Positions 15,809 through 25,516 are shown, counted from the first letter of the stretch. The stretch: 29,052 bases of DNA from an uncultured Oscillospiraceae bacterium (GCA_910588455.1 CAJUPG010000020.1:1-29052), one strand, 5' to 3'. Translations and numbers: made by a program. Notes: generated by a model not told the origin, from the sequence alone.

Positions 15809-15833
15809 CCTATTGACAAAGTATGTTAATAGG
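15809..15833. promoter_or_regulatory. putative Rrf2 operator 2 (25-bp dyad)
   Basis: Half-sites CCTATTGAC and GTTAATAGG are separated by 7 bp, the same geometry as operator 1 (46 bp between centres). It covers the -35 box and most of the spacer of the metY promoter. Confidence 0.65.
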
Positions 15834-15841
15834 AATATAAT
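15813..15841 (+). promoter_or_regulatory. sigma-A promoter of metY-cysK
   Basis: A perfect TTGACA (15813-15818) and a perfect TATAAT (15836-15841) with the ideal 17-bp spacer. A consensus promoter overlapped by an operator fits strong repression rather than activation. Confidence 0.9.
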
Positions 15842-15873
15842 AGTGTCAATTTAGAGAGAGGGGGATTATTCCC

Positions 15874-17160
15874 ATGCGTTATAAGTTTGAGACATTGCAA
15901 CTCCATGTGGGCCAGGAGCAGCCCGACCCCGCCACCGATGCCCGGGCGGTTCCTATCTACCAGACCACCAGCTATGTGTTTCGGGATTCCGCCCACGCCG
16001 CCGCCCGGTTTGGCCTGGCGGATGCCGGAAACATCTACGGGCGGCTGACCAACTCCACCCAGGACGTGCTGGAGAAGCGGATCGCCGCCCTGGAGGGGGG
16101 CGTAGCGGCGCTGGCGCTGGCCTCGGGCGCGGCGGCCATCACCTACACTATCCAGGCCCTGGCCCAGGCGGGGGATCACATTGTGGCGCAGAAGACCATC
16201 TATGGCGGCAGCTATAACCTGCTGGCACACACCCTTGCCCAGTTCGGAGTAGAAACCACCTTTGTGGACGCCCACGACCTGGAGGCTGTCGCCGCCGCCA
16301 TCCGGCCCAACACCAAGGCGGTCTATCTGGAAACCCTGGGCAACCCCAACAGCGACATCCCAGACATCGACGCCATTGCCCAGATCGCCCACGCCCACGG
16401 CCTGCCTCTGGTCATTGACAACACCTTCGGAACTCCCTATCTCATCCGGCCCATCGAGCATGGGGCAGACATTGTGGTTCACTCGGCCACCAAGTTTATC
16501 GGCGGCCACGGCACTACCCTGGGCGGCATCATCGTGGACAGCGGCAAATTTGACTGGAAAGCCTCCGGCAGATACGCCCCCATTTCGGAGCCAAACCCCA
16601 GCTATCACGGAGTGAGCTTTGTGGAGGCCGCCGGGCCCGCCGCCTTTGTCACCTATATCCGGGCCATCCTTCTCCGGGACACCGGAGCGGCCATCTCCCC
16701 TTTCAATGCCTTCCTGCTCCTCCAGGGGGTGGAAACCCTCTCCCTGCGGCTGGAGCGCCACGCCGAGAACACCCAAAAGGTGGTGGAGTTTCTCTCCAGC
16801 CATCCCCAGGTGGAGAAGGTCAGCCACCCCTCCCTGCCTGACCACCCCGACCACGCTCTGTATGAAAAGTATTTTCCCAATGGCGGCGCGTCCATCTTCA
16901 CCTTTGAGATCCATGGCGGTCAGGCGGAAGCCCACAAATTTATTGACAGCCTGGAAATTTTCTCTCTTCTGGCCAACGTAGCGGATGTAAAGTCCCTGGT
17001 GATCCACCCGGCCACCACCACCCACTCCCAGCTTTCCCCCGAGGAGCTGCTGGATCAGGGCATCAAACCCAACACGATCCGCCTTTCCATCGGCACCGAG
17101 CATATCGACGATATTATTGCCGACCTGGAGAAGGGCTTCGCCGCCGTTGCGCAAAAATAA
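15874..17160 (+). CDS. metY: O-acetylhomoserine (O-acetylserine) sulfhydrylase, PLP-dependent
   Basis: A 428-residue enzyme of the Cys/Met-metabolism PLP family. It joins sulfide to O-acetylhomoserine (or O-acetylserine) to give homocysteine (or cysteine). Visible features: the N-terminal FETLQLHVGQ and PIYQTTSYVF, the substrate/PLP-phosphate region YGRLTNSTQDVLEKRIAALEGG, DNTFGTPYL with the PLP-contacting aspartate, and the Schiff-base lysine in HSATKFIGGHGT (K207). Length and the H-G-T-T-L-G-G segment favour the sulfhydrylase (MetY) branch over cystathionine enzymes of about 380 residues. The ATG follows GAGAGGGGGAT. It is first gene of the Rrf2-associated operon; cysK starts 17 bp after its stop. 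Confidence 0.88.
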   Translation: MRYKFETLQLHVGQEQPDPATDARAVPIYQTTSYVFRDSAHAAARFGLADAGNIYGRLTNSTQDVLEKRIAALEGGVAALALASGAAAITYTIQALAQAGDHIVAQKTIYGGSYNLLAHTLAQFGVETTFVDAHDLEAVAAAIRPNTKAVYLETLGNPNSDIPDIDAIAQIAHAHGLPLVIDNTFGTPYLIRPIEHGADIVVHSATKFIGGHGTTLGGIIVDSGKFDWKASGRYAPISEPNPSYHGVSFVEAAGPAAFVTYIRAILLRDTGAAISPFNAFLLLQGVETLSLRLERHAENTQKVVEFLSSHPQVEKVSHPSLPDHPDHALYEKYFPNGGASIFTFEIHGGQAEAHKFIDSLEIFSLLANVADVKSLVIHPATTTHSQLSPEELLDQGIKPNTIRLSIGTEHIDDIIADLEKGFAAVAQK

Positions 17161-17177
17161 GGGGAGGGAATTTGTTC

Positions 17178-18110
17178 ATGTCCAACATCTACACATCCGC
17201 CGACCAGCTGATCGGTAAAACGCCTCTGCTGGAGCTGACACATATTGAAAAGGACGCAGGGTTGAACGCCCGCCTCTTGGTGAAGCTGGAGTATTTCAAT
17301 CCCGCCGGATCGGTAAAGGACCGCATCGCCAAGGCGATGATTGATGAGGCCGAGGCCAGCGGCAGACTGAAACCCGGTTCTACCATTATCGAGCCCACCT
17401 CCGGCAACACCGGAATCGGCCTGGCCTCCGTAGCGGCGGCCCGCGGCTACCGCATTATCATCACCATGCCGGAAACCATGAGCGTGGAGCGCCGGCAGTT
17501 GATGAGGGCCTACGGTGCGGAGCTGGTGCTGACCGAAGGGGCCAAGGGGATGAAGGGGGCCATCGCCAAAGCGGAGGAGCTGGCGCGGGAGATTTCCGAC
17601 AGCTTCATCCCCGGCCAATTTGTCAACCCCGCCAACCCTGCCGCCCACCGCTCCACCACCGGCCCGGAAATTTGGGCGGACGCCGGCGGCGAAGTGGACA
17701 TCTTCGTGGCCGGCGTGGGTACCGGCGGCACCATCACCGGTGTGGGGCAGTACATCAAGGAGCAAAATCCGGCGGTGAAGGTCGTGGCGGTGGAACCCAA
17801 GGACTCTCCTGTTCTCAGCGAGGGCCGCTCCGGGCCCCATAAAATCCAGGGCATCGGCGCCGGATTTGTCCCGGAGGTGCTGGATCCCGCAGTTTATGAT
17901 GAGATCCTCCCTGTGTCCAACGAGGATGCCTTTGCCGCCGGACGGCTGATTGGCCGCAAGGAGGGCGTGCTGGTGGGTATTTCCTCCGGGGCCGCGCTCC
18001 ATGCAGCAATCGAACTGGCAAAGCGGCCCGAAAACGCGGGCAAGACCATCGTGGCTCTGCTTCCGGACACCGGCGACCGTTATCTGTCCACACCGCTCTT
18101 TGCGGACTGA
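17178..18110 (+). CDS. cysK: cysteine synthase A (O-acetylserine sulfhydrylase)
   Basis: Converts O-acetylserine and sulfide to cysteine using PLP. The 310-residue protein shows the fold-type II hallmarks: NPAGSVKDRIA with the PLP lysine (K47), the substrate loop PTSGNTGIGLA, the phosphate-binding GVGTGGTITGVG and GISSGAA. The ATG at 17178 is chosen (GGGGAGGGAA upstream) over the in-frame TTG at 17172. In CymR-type systems CysK also forms a complex with the Rrf2 regulator; whether that happens here is not visible. It receives O-acetylserine from CysE and may supply cysteine to the next gene's product, NifS. Confidence 0.96.
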   Translation: MSNIYTSADQLIGKTPLLELTHIEKDAGLNARLLVKLEYFNPAGSVKDRIAKAMIDEAEASGRLKPGSTIIEPTSGNTGIGLASVAAARGYRIIITMPETMSVERRQLMRAYGAELVLTEGAKGMKGAIAKAEELAREISDSFIPGQFVNPANPAAHRSTTGPEIWADAGGEVDIFVAGVGTGGTITGVGQYIKEQNPAVKVVAVEPKDSPVLSEGRSGPHKIQGIGAGFVPEVLDPAVYDEILPVSNEDAFAAGRLIGRKEGVLVGISSGAALHAAIELAKRPENAGKTIVALLPDTGDRYLSTPLFAD

Positions 18111-18120
18111 GTATAGAACG

Positions 18121-18151
18121 AACACGCCGGTGGATGCACCGGCGTGTTTCT
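18121..18151 (+). terminator. hairpin between cysK and nifS (attenuating terminator)
   Basis: AACACGCCGGTG (18121-18132) pairs perfectly with 18137-18148 around a GATG loop, but only TTTCTG follows. It would probably reduce rather than abolish read-through into nifS, which has no obvious promoter of its own in the short gap. Confidence 0.6.
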
Positions 18152-18168
18152 GTTCGGAAAGGAAATTT

Positions 18169-19353
18169 ATGATTTACGCAGACAACGCAGCCACCACAAA
18201 AATGAGTGGGGCTGCCATAAACGCCATGCTGAACTGCATGGAAGAGACCTGGGGCAATCCCTCCAGCCTATACGGGCTGGGTCAGCGGGCCAAGGACGCC
18301 TTGGAGGAGGCCCGGGAGCGCCTCGCCGCCTGTATTGGGGCCTCCCCTAAGGAGATCACCTTTACCTCCGGGGGCAGCGAGGCGGACAATCAAGCCATCC
18401 GCTCCGCCGCGGCGCTGGGGGCGCGGAAGGGAAAGCGGCACATCGTCTCCACGGCCTTTGAACACCATGCCGTCCTGCACGCCCTGAAAAAGCTGGAGAG
18501 CGAGGGCTTCGAGGTGGAGTTGCTTCCCGTGGGAAAGCTGGGAACCGTCACTGCCCAGCAGGTAGCGGAGGCTATCCGGGAGGACACCGCCCTGGTAACT
18601 ATCATGTACGCCAACAATGAGATTGGTTCTGTCCTGCCCATCTCCCAGATCGGCGCGGTGTGCCGGGCGCGGGGCGTCCTGTTCCACACCGATGCGGTCC
18701 AGGCGGCGGGCCACCTGTCCATTGACGTAAACGCACAGAGCATCGACCTGCTGTCCCTCTCCGCCCACAAGTTCCACGGGCCGAAGGGGGTCGGGGTGCT
18801 GTACGCCCGGCAGGGGATACCGCTGTCCAGCCTCATTGAGGGCGGGGCCCAGGAGCGGGGCAAGCGGGCAGGGACAGAGAACGTCCCGGCCATTGTGGGC
18901 ATGGCGGCCGCCCTGGAGGAGGCCTGTGCCCATATGGATGAGAATACCGCGAAGGTGTCTGCCCTGCGGGACAGGCTGATTGCGGGGCTGTCGCAGATAC
19001 CCTATGCCAGCCTCAACGGGGACCCTGTAAACCGGCTGCCCGGCAATGTCAGCTTCTGTTTTGAGGGCGTCGAGGGGGAGAGCCTGCTCCTGCTGCTGGA
19101 CGACCGGGGCATCTGTGCCTCCTCCGGCTCCGCCTGTACCTCCGGCTCCCTGGACCCCAGTCATGTCCTGCTGTCCATCGGGCGGCCCCATGAGGTAGCC
19201 CACGGCTCATTGCGGCTGTCGCTCTGCGATGAGAATACCGAGGCCGATGTGGAGGCAATTTTGAACGCTGTCCCGGAAATCGTGGGCTATCTGCGCGGAA
19301 TATCCCCGCTGTGGAAGGATAAGCTCAGCGGGAAACGGGAATTTGTCCTGTAA
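18169..19353 (+). CDS. nifS: cysteine desulfurase (NifS/IscS group)
   Basis: Removes sulfur from cysteine as a persulfide for Fe-S cluster assembly. The 394-residue PLP enzyme begins MIYADNAATT, has the histidine motif AFEHHAVLHA, the PLP lysine in SAHKFHGPKG (K201), and the active cysteine in SSGSACTSGS (C323). The extended loop around that cysteine, continuing LDPSHVL, places it in group I (IscS/NifS) rather than SufS. The ATG follows GAAAGGAAA at 18169, within the gap after the cysK hairpin. nifU starts 12 bp after its stop, so the two form a desulfurase-scaffold pair. Confidence 0.95.
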   Translation: MIYADNAATTKMSGAAINAMLNCMEETWGNPSSLYGLGQRAKDALEEARERLAACIGASPKEITFTSGGSEADNQAIRSAAALGARKGKRHIVSTAFEHHAVLHALKKLESEGFEVELLPVGKLGTVTAQQVAEAIREDTALVTIMYANNEIGSVLPISQIGAVCRARGVLFHTDAVQAAGHLSIDVNAQSIDLLSLSAHKFHGPKGVGVLYARQGIPLSSLIEGGAQERGKRAGTENVPAIVGMAAALEEACAHMDENTAKVSALRDRLIAGLSQIPYASLNGDPVNRLPGNVSFCFEGVEGESLLLLLDDRGICASSGSACTSGSLDPSHVLLSIGRPHEVAHGSLRLSLCDENTEADVEAILNAVPEIVGYLRGISPLWKDKLSGKREFVL

Positions 19354-19365
19354 GGAGGATTTTGT

Positions 19366-19797
19366 ATGGCGCTCTATAGTGAAAAGGTCATGGATCACTT
19401 CCGCAACCCCCGGAACGTGGGGATGATCGAGGATGCGGACGGCGTGGGCGAGGCGGGCAACGCCGTCTGCGGGGACATTATGAAAATTTACCTCAAAATT
19501 GAGGACGGCATCGTGTCGGATGTGAAGTTTGAGACCTTCGGCTGCGGCTCCGCCATCGCGTCCAGCTCTATGGCAACTGAGTTAATCAAGGGAAAACCGC
19601 TCCCGGAAGTACTGAAGCTCACCAACAAGGCCGTCACCGAGGCACTGGACGGCTTGCCCGCCCACAAGCTGCACTGCTCTGTTCTGGCAGAGGAGGCCAT
19701 CCGCGCGGCGGTGAAGGATTACTGCGACCGGCAGGGCATTGCCTACGATCCGGAGGCTTTTCCGGACTGCGGCTCCTGCGAGGGCTGTCATGGGTAG
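19366..19797 (+). CDS. nifU: Fe-S cluster scaffold protein (NifU/IscU N-terminal type)
   Basis: A 143-residue scaffold on which NifS-derived sulfur and iron form a cluster. The three cluster cysteines are present: C35 in NAVCGD, C60 in FGCGSA and C104 in HCSVLAEE. The aspartate after C35 is conserved. The C-terminus ends in a cysteine-rich tail, CGSCEGCHG, common in clostridial NifU-like proteins but absent from E. coli IscU. The ATG at 19366 has AAGGAGG upstream. No hscA, hscB or fdx follow, so this is a minimal two-gene system co-located with cysteine synthesis. Confidence 0.95.
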   Translation: MALYSEKVMDHFRNPRNVGMIEDADGVGEAGNAVCGDIMKIYLKIEDGIVSDVKFETFGCGSAIASSSMATELIKGKPLPEVLKLTNKAVTEALDGLPAHKLHCSVLAEEAIRAAVKDYCDRQGIAYDPEAFPDCGSCEGCHG

Positions 19798-19882
19798 GAA
19801 AGCGTTGTCGTTTGGAGCCAAGTGCATTGCATCTCTCATTTGACTGCTGAAAATTCAGGGGCTAAAAAACCCGGAAACCACT

Positions 19883-19911
19883 GATGCCGTAGGCTTTCCG
19901 CCTACGGCATC
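19883..19911. terminator. 12-bp perfect hairpin downstream of tRNA-Gly and nifU
   Basis: GATGCCGTAGGC (19883-19894) pairs exactly with 19900-19911 around a TTTCC loop, between the ends of convergent nifU and tRNA-Gly. A T run (TTTTTT) occurs on the minus side about 15 nt further on. Probable terminator, possibly for both directions. Confidence 0.5.
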
Positions 19912-19929
19912 TGAAGTGGGCATTTACTT

Positions 19930-20003
19930 TGGAGCAGGTGAAGGGAATCGAACCCTCGTGTTCAGCTTGGGAAGCTGACATTCTGCCATTGAACTACACC
20001 TGC
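19930..20003 (-). tRNA. tRNA-Gly (anticodon CCC)
   Basis: The minus strand folds as a cloverleaf. Acceptor arms GCAGGTG/CACCTGC pair 7 of 7, and the D-arm includes AGTTCAATGGC. The anticodon stem TCAGC/GCTGA encloses the loop TTCCCAA, giving anticodon CCC (codon GGG), and the T-loop is GGTTCGATTCC. Discriminator T and a genome-encoded CCA (19930-19932) complete the 3' end. Confidence 0.96.
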
Positions 20004-20015
20004 ATCGCTTTACTT

Positions 20016-20044
20016 AATATAGCACACCTTGGATCGGGATGCAA
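20016..20044 (-). promoter_or_regulatory. promoter of the tRNA-Gly gene
   Basis: On the minus strand TTGCAT (20044-20039) and TATATT (20021-20016) are 17 bp apart, just upstream of the tRNA 5' end at 20003. Confidence 0.65.
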
Positions 20045-20075
20045 GAGGAAAATAAAAAATATTTGCGGCCGGTTG

Positions 20076-20103
20076 TTGACAAGCAAAAAATATATGATAG
20101 AAT
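20076..20103 (+). promoter_or_regulatory. promoter of the second T-box transcript
   Basis: TTGACA (20076-20081) and TAGAAT (20098-20103) with a 16-bp spacer. Transcription should begin near 20110, at the start of the T-box leader. Confidence 0.75.
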
Positions 20104-20109
20104 AAGGCT

Positions 20110-20338
20110 GGAAAACGCAATGACGGAACCAAGCGCGGACAGGGACCTTTCAGCGAGAGGGGATGGTGCAAGCCCTCAGGACAGCCGCCGCGCAGGCCAC
20201 TCCGCCGGCGGCCCGGGACGACCGGGACGGCCCATCCCCGTGACCGGATGGCATGAGACGCCCCCCTTTTTTGCCGGGGGTAATCAGGGTGGTACCGTGG
20301 AATTTTCCGCCCCTGGACGCGAGCCAGGGGCGGTTTTT
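20110..20338 (+). promoter_or_regulatory. T-box leader, probably tRNA-Ala sensing
   Basis: The T-box sequence AGGGTGGTACCGTGG (20286-20300) precedes a strong terminator (CCGCCCCTGG 20307-20316 with 20324-20333, T run 20334-20338). Part of stem I is visible: GCGCGG (20133-20138) with CCGCGC (20188-20193), and a distal AGCGAGAGGGGATGGTGCAAGCCC element typical of these leaders. GCC (20184-20186, alanine) lies where a specifier could be, in GGACAGCCG. The assignment to alanine relies mainly on alaS being downstream. The first gene after the leader is a lipoprotein, so both genes would be induced when tRNA-Ala is uncharged. Confidence 0.88.
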
Positions 20339-20357
20339 ATGTAAGGAGGGAAAAGTT

Positions 20358-20774
20358 TTGCGAAAAAAAAGCTTATGCCTGCTGTTCCTTGCGGGCCTGC
20401 TGCTTTTGACCGGCTGCTCCGGCGCCCCTCTCCCAGAAGGAATGGAGGAGGACGCCGTACTGGACCGGGGCCGGGAGATCGTTCAGCAGCTCAATGAGGG
20501 CCGGTGGCAGGACGTTTATGACGAAATGCGGGCCGACGGCCAGGAGACCACCAGTCCGGCGGAGATCCAGTCCTATGTGGAGGAGGTCCTGGCTAAAACC
20601 GGGGCCTATGGGCAGGAAACCGACCAGCTGGCCACCGGACAGACCCTGCAGGATACCGGCGAAGCGTACGCTACGGCGGTGTTTTATGTGAAGCATGAAA
20701 AGGACGACGTGCTCTACCGAATCGCCCTCAGCACCGAATTGGAGCTGCTGGGCTTTCAGATGGGCGCGCGATAA
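20358..20774 (+). CDS. DUF3887-like lipoprotein
   Basis: A 138-residue predicted lipoprotein. The start is a TTG at 20358 with AAGGAGG 7 nt upstream; upstream in-frame codons fall inside the T-box terminator and are rejected. The N-terminus has a basic RKKS stretch, a hydrophobic core and the lipobox LLTGC, so the cysteine is lipidated and the protein sits on the outer face of the membrane. The remainder (LDRGREIVQQLNEGRWQDVYDEM ... FYVKHEKDDVLYRIALS) resembles the DUF3887 fold, small domains of unknown function in Firmicutes. The family match is from memory and moderate. Its location between an alanine-type T-box and alaS is unusual; a link to alanine supply is speculative. Confidence 0.75.
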   Translation: MRKKSLCLLFLAGLLLLTGCSGAPLPEGMEEDAVLDRGREIVQQLNEGRWQDVYDEMRADGQETTSPAEIQSYVEEVLAKTGAYGQETDQLATGQTLQDTGEAYATAVFYVKHEKDDVLYRIALSTELELLGFQMGAR

Positions 20775-20815
20775 CATTTAAATCTTATAAATCTTAATTT
20801 TTGGAGGTAATACCC

Positions 20816-23482
<2,667 letters not shown>

Positions 23483-23502
23483 GTCAGAAAGGATGCGATT
23501 CT

Positions 23503-23676
23503 ATGTTCCCTCAGGACCCCTTTATTCTGCTGGGCGTTGTCAACAGCAAGCTGCGGGACCAGTACGACAGCCTGGACGCTCTGTGCGAGGATTTGGACGT
23601 GGAGGCAGACACCCTGCATGAGACCCTGTCCGCCATCGGCTATAACTACAATGAAGATCTGAATCAATTCCGGTAA
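23503..23676 (+). CDS. DUF4250 family small protein
   Basis: A 57-residue acidic cytoplasmic protein, MFPQDPFILLGVVNSKLRD followed by SLDALCEDLDVE and ending SAIGYNYNEDLNQF, which matches the DUF4250 pattern common in Clostridia. Its function is unknown; the short helical sequence resembles a small helix-turn-helix-like fold, but that is weak. The ATG at 23503 follows AGAAAGGATG. It starts 20 bp after alaS with no terminator between, so it is probably co-transcribed with alaS. Confidence 0.85.
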   Translation: MFPQDPFILLGVVNSKLRDQYDSLDALCEDLDVEADTLHETLSAIGYNYNEDLNQFR

Positions 23677-23695
23677 AAAATAAAAGCCATAACCG

Positions 23696-23726
23696 GCGGG
23701 CGGCAGAAATTTTTTCTGCCGCCCGC
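23696..23726 (+). terminator. terminator of the alaS transcript
   Basis: GCGGGCGGCAGAAA (23696-23709) and its complement (23713-23726) form a 14-bp stem with a T-rich loop. No long T run follows, but it is the only strong hairpin before the sigma factor gene. Confidence 0.65.
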
Positions 23727-23761
23727 TTCACATGAAAAGCATGATCTTTCAATAAATTTCC

Positions 23762-23795
23762 TCAACATTTTTTCCCCTCCGATTGTGTTATAAAC
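23762..23795 (+). promoter_or_regulatory. candidate ECF-type promoter of the sigma factor operon
   Basis: TCAACATTTTTT (23762-23773) and GTGTTATAAAC (23785-23795) lie about 30 bp upstream of the start codon. The AAC-plus-T-run -35 element is typical of ECF promoters, and no sigma-A -35 pairs with the TATAAA. Autoregulation is inferred. Confidence 0.4.
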
Positions 23796-23822
23796 AGAGG
23801 AAACAGAAAGGAGGCGTTTTCC

Positions 23823-24311
23823 GTGGATTCCATCCGCACCCAAGAGGAGGTGGCCAGCCTCTACCAGCGGCACGTGGACATGGTCTATCAGATTTGCCTG
23901 GTCCTGCTCAAAAACGTGCCCGACGCGGAGGACGCCGTCCAGACGGTTTTCCGTAAGGTGATGGAGTACAACAAGCCTTTCCGTGATCCGGGGCACGAAA
24001 AGGCCTGGCTCATTGTCACCGCTCGCAACGAGTGCAAAAATCAGCTCAGCCACTGGTGGCGCACCCGGCGGGAGAGCGAAGAGGTTTTGAACACGCTGGC
24101 CTGGGAACAGCCCCGGGACGGGGAATTGTGGGAGCTGATCCTAAAGCTGCCGGAGAAGTACCGTATGGTGCTCTATCTCCACTACTACCAGGGCTACACC
24201 GCCCAGGAGACCGCGCAGCTGATGGGGAAGAACCCGTCCACCGTTCGCACCTGGCTGGTCCAGGCCCGCCGGAAATTGAAGGAAGTGCTAGAGGTGAAGC
24301 AGTATGGATGA
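23823..24311 (+). CDS. ECF (extracytoplasmic function) RNA polymerase sigma factor
   Basis: A 162-residue group IV sigma-70 factor. Region 2 (about residues 10-75) includes HVDMVYQICLVLLKNVPDAEDAVQTVFRKVME; region 4 (about 105-160) includes LPEKYRMVLYLHYYQGYTAQETAQLMGKNPSTVRTWLVQARRKL with its helix-turn-helix. Regions 1.1 and 3 are absent, as expected. The start is GTG at 23823 with AGGAGG 8 nt upstream. The 3' end overlaps the next gene by 8 bp, a typical arrangement with a cognate anti-sigma factor. The inducing signal and regulon are unknown. Confidence 0.95.
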   Translation: MDSIRTQEEVASLYQRHVDMVYQICLVLLKNVPDAEDAVQTVFRKVMEYNKPFRDPGHEKAWLIVTARNECKNQLSHWWRTRRESEEVLNTLAWEQPRDGELWELILKLPEKYRMVLYLHYYQGYTAQETAQLMGKNPSTVRTWLVQARRKLKEVLEVKQYG

Positions 24312-25392
24312 ACGGGATTTGAGCCGGGTGTTGGACCAGGTGAAGCCCTCCCCAGCCCAGAAGCAGGCCATGCTGGACCGCCTGCTGGCGGAAGAAGGGA
24401 AGAAAAAACCGATGAAATATTTGAAACGTACCGTTATTTTTATCGCGGCGGCGCTGATTCTGATTACCTGTGTCACGGCAGTCCAGACCAGTGTGCTGGA
24501 CCCCCGTATGCTGGAGTATTACGGCCTGACGCCGGAGCAGGAGGCCCGGCTGCTGCCTGCGGCCGTGGTGGTGGAGGAGTCCCATACCTACGAAAACGGC
24601 TGGACTGTGGAAATCAAGCAGGTGGTGTCGGACCTGTGGTATACCGCCGTGCTGTGTGAGATTACCGCCCCGGAGGGAGTGGTGCTGGAGGAGGATGGAG
24701 ACCACTATGCGGTGCTCCACATGAAATTTGTCCGTCTGAATGAAAACGGGCACGGCATGGGACTTGGCTTCGGCACGGACTTTGAAATTTTGGATGATGG
24801 CGATCCCAATGACAACCATATGAGCGTACTTTACCGGATTGACTACAACGGCACCGCTTCAGCACCCTATATGAAGGTCGGAATTGTAGGCCCCGGCGAG
24901 TCCATGCAGTTCCATCCTCAGCGGGTCATTCTGGCGAATCAGGGCGGCGAGCTGGCGGACTTCACCCAGGAGGACTGGAACTATACCGTCAAAATTCCCG
25001 CCGCTGGACGGCAGTACGAGCTGAATCAGCACTTCCAGAAGGACGGCGTAGGCGCCCAGATTACAAACGTGTATATTTCGCCCCGGACGGTGAATTTCCA
25101 TATGCTTTATGATGGTACTCCAGAGGACTTTGATCCAAAAACTTATACGAATACGAGTAATAACAATAAGAAATGGAGCCGGATTTCCTACAAGGAGGTT
25201 TTCCTGCAAACCAGAGACGGACAGACCATCCCAATGCACCCAATGCACGGCTACAGAGGCGGCGGCAACATTAGCGGCTTCTTTACCGGAATATACTGGC
25301 CGGCGGAAATTATCGACCCGGCTGAGGTTACGGCCATCACCATCAGCGGCCAGACCTATGACCTGCGGAATGTGCCCTATCATATGGAATAA
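24304..25392 (+). CDS. probable membrane anti-sigma factor (DUF4179-like)
   Basis: A 362-residue single-pass membrane protein. A 40-residue charged cytoplasmic segment (MDERDLSRVLDQVKPSPAQKQAMLDRLL) would bind the sigma factor. One transmembrane helix (TVIFIAAALILITCVTAV, about 44-61) follows, then an extracellular domain of about 300 residues rich in beta-strand-like segments, with no enzyme motif that I recognise. Overlap with the sigma gene and this topology match anti-sigma/DUF4179 proteins of Firmicutes. It lacks a visible zinc-anti-sigma H-x3-C-x2-C motif. The ATG at 24304 has GAGGTGAAG upstream within the sigma gene. The extracellular part probably receives a cell-envelope signal; this is inference. 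Confidence 0.75.
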   Translation: MDERDLSRVLDQVKPSPAQKQAMLDRLLAEEGKKKPMKYLKRTVIFIAAALILITCVTAVQTSVLDPRMLEYYGLTPEQEARLLPAAVVVEESHTYENGWTVEIKQVVSDLWYTAVLCEITAPEGVVLEEDGDHYAVLHMKFVRLNENGHGMGLGFGTDFEILDDGDPNDNHMSVLYRIDYNGTASAPYMKVGIVGPGESMQFHPQRVILANQGGELADFTQEDWNYTVKIPAAGRQYELNQHFQKDGVGAQITNVYISPRTVNFHMLYDGTPEDFDPKTYTNTSNNNKKWSRISYKEVFLQTRDGQTIPMHPMHGYRGGGNISGFFTGIYWPAEIIDPAEVTAITISGQTYDLRNVPYHME

Positions 25393-25404
25393 TACAACTT
25401 TCTC

Positions 25405-25433
25405 TTGCATATAATAAAGAGCGGTGATATAAT
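25405..25433 (+). promoter_or_regulatory. promoter of the putative antitoxin RNA
   Basis: TTGCAT (25405-25410) and a perfect TATAAT (25428-25433) with a 17-bp spacer, pointing toward the toxin gene on the opposite strand. No open reading frame follows. Confidence 0.75.
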
Positions 25434-25443
25434 AAATATCGCC

Positions 25444-25458
25444 AGAAGTCAATCAAAA
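25444..25458 (+). repeat. direct repeat b of the type I locus
   Basis: AGAAGTCAATCAAAA, identical over 15 nt to 25591-25605. It lies in the antitoxin RNA, downstream of the toxin gene terminator. Confidence 0.85.
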
Positions 25459-25479
25459 CCAAGGCAGACACGCAAAAGG

Positions 25480-25512
25480 CCCCCCGGAGGCTGCCACCTC
25501 CGGGGGGTTTTT
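25480..25512. terminator. shared bidirectional terminator of toxin mRNA and antitoxin RNA
   Basis: CCCCCCGGAGG (25480-25490) pairs perfectly with 25497-25507 around a 6-nt loop. TTTTT follows on the plus strand (25508-25512), and on the minus strand the stem is followed by CCTTTTGC. It therefore ends both converging transcripts. Confidence 0.9.
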
Positions 25513-25516
25513 GTGC

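Larger units (their letters stand above)
25440..25512 (+). ncRNA. putative Fst/par-type antitoxin RNA (RNA II)
   Basis: A promoter at 25405-25433 and a terminator ending at 25512 define a noncoding RNA of about 70 nt. Its 5' part contains AGAAGTCAATCAAAA (25444-25458), an exact copy of plus-strand sequence at 25591-25605 opposite the toxin reading frame, so the RNA can pair with the toxin coding sequence there. Its 3' part is fully complementary to the toxin mRNA 3' end through the shared terminator. This two-point pairing is the known mechanism of RNA II in the par locus of plasmid pAD1. Transcription is predicted, not observed. Confidence 0.65.

Noticed and set aside
15826..17154. Minus-strand open frame opposite metY; similar long frames opposite the C11 protease, recQ and alaS
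   Set aside because: All are mirror frames of well-identified enzymes, have no ribosome sites and no family resemblance.
20253..20357. N-terminal extension of the lipoprotein to 20253
   Set aside because: This stretch is the T-box antiterminator/terminator region and would destroy the signal peptide; the TTG at 20358 has AAGGAGG upstream.
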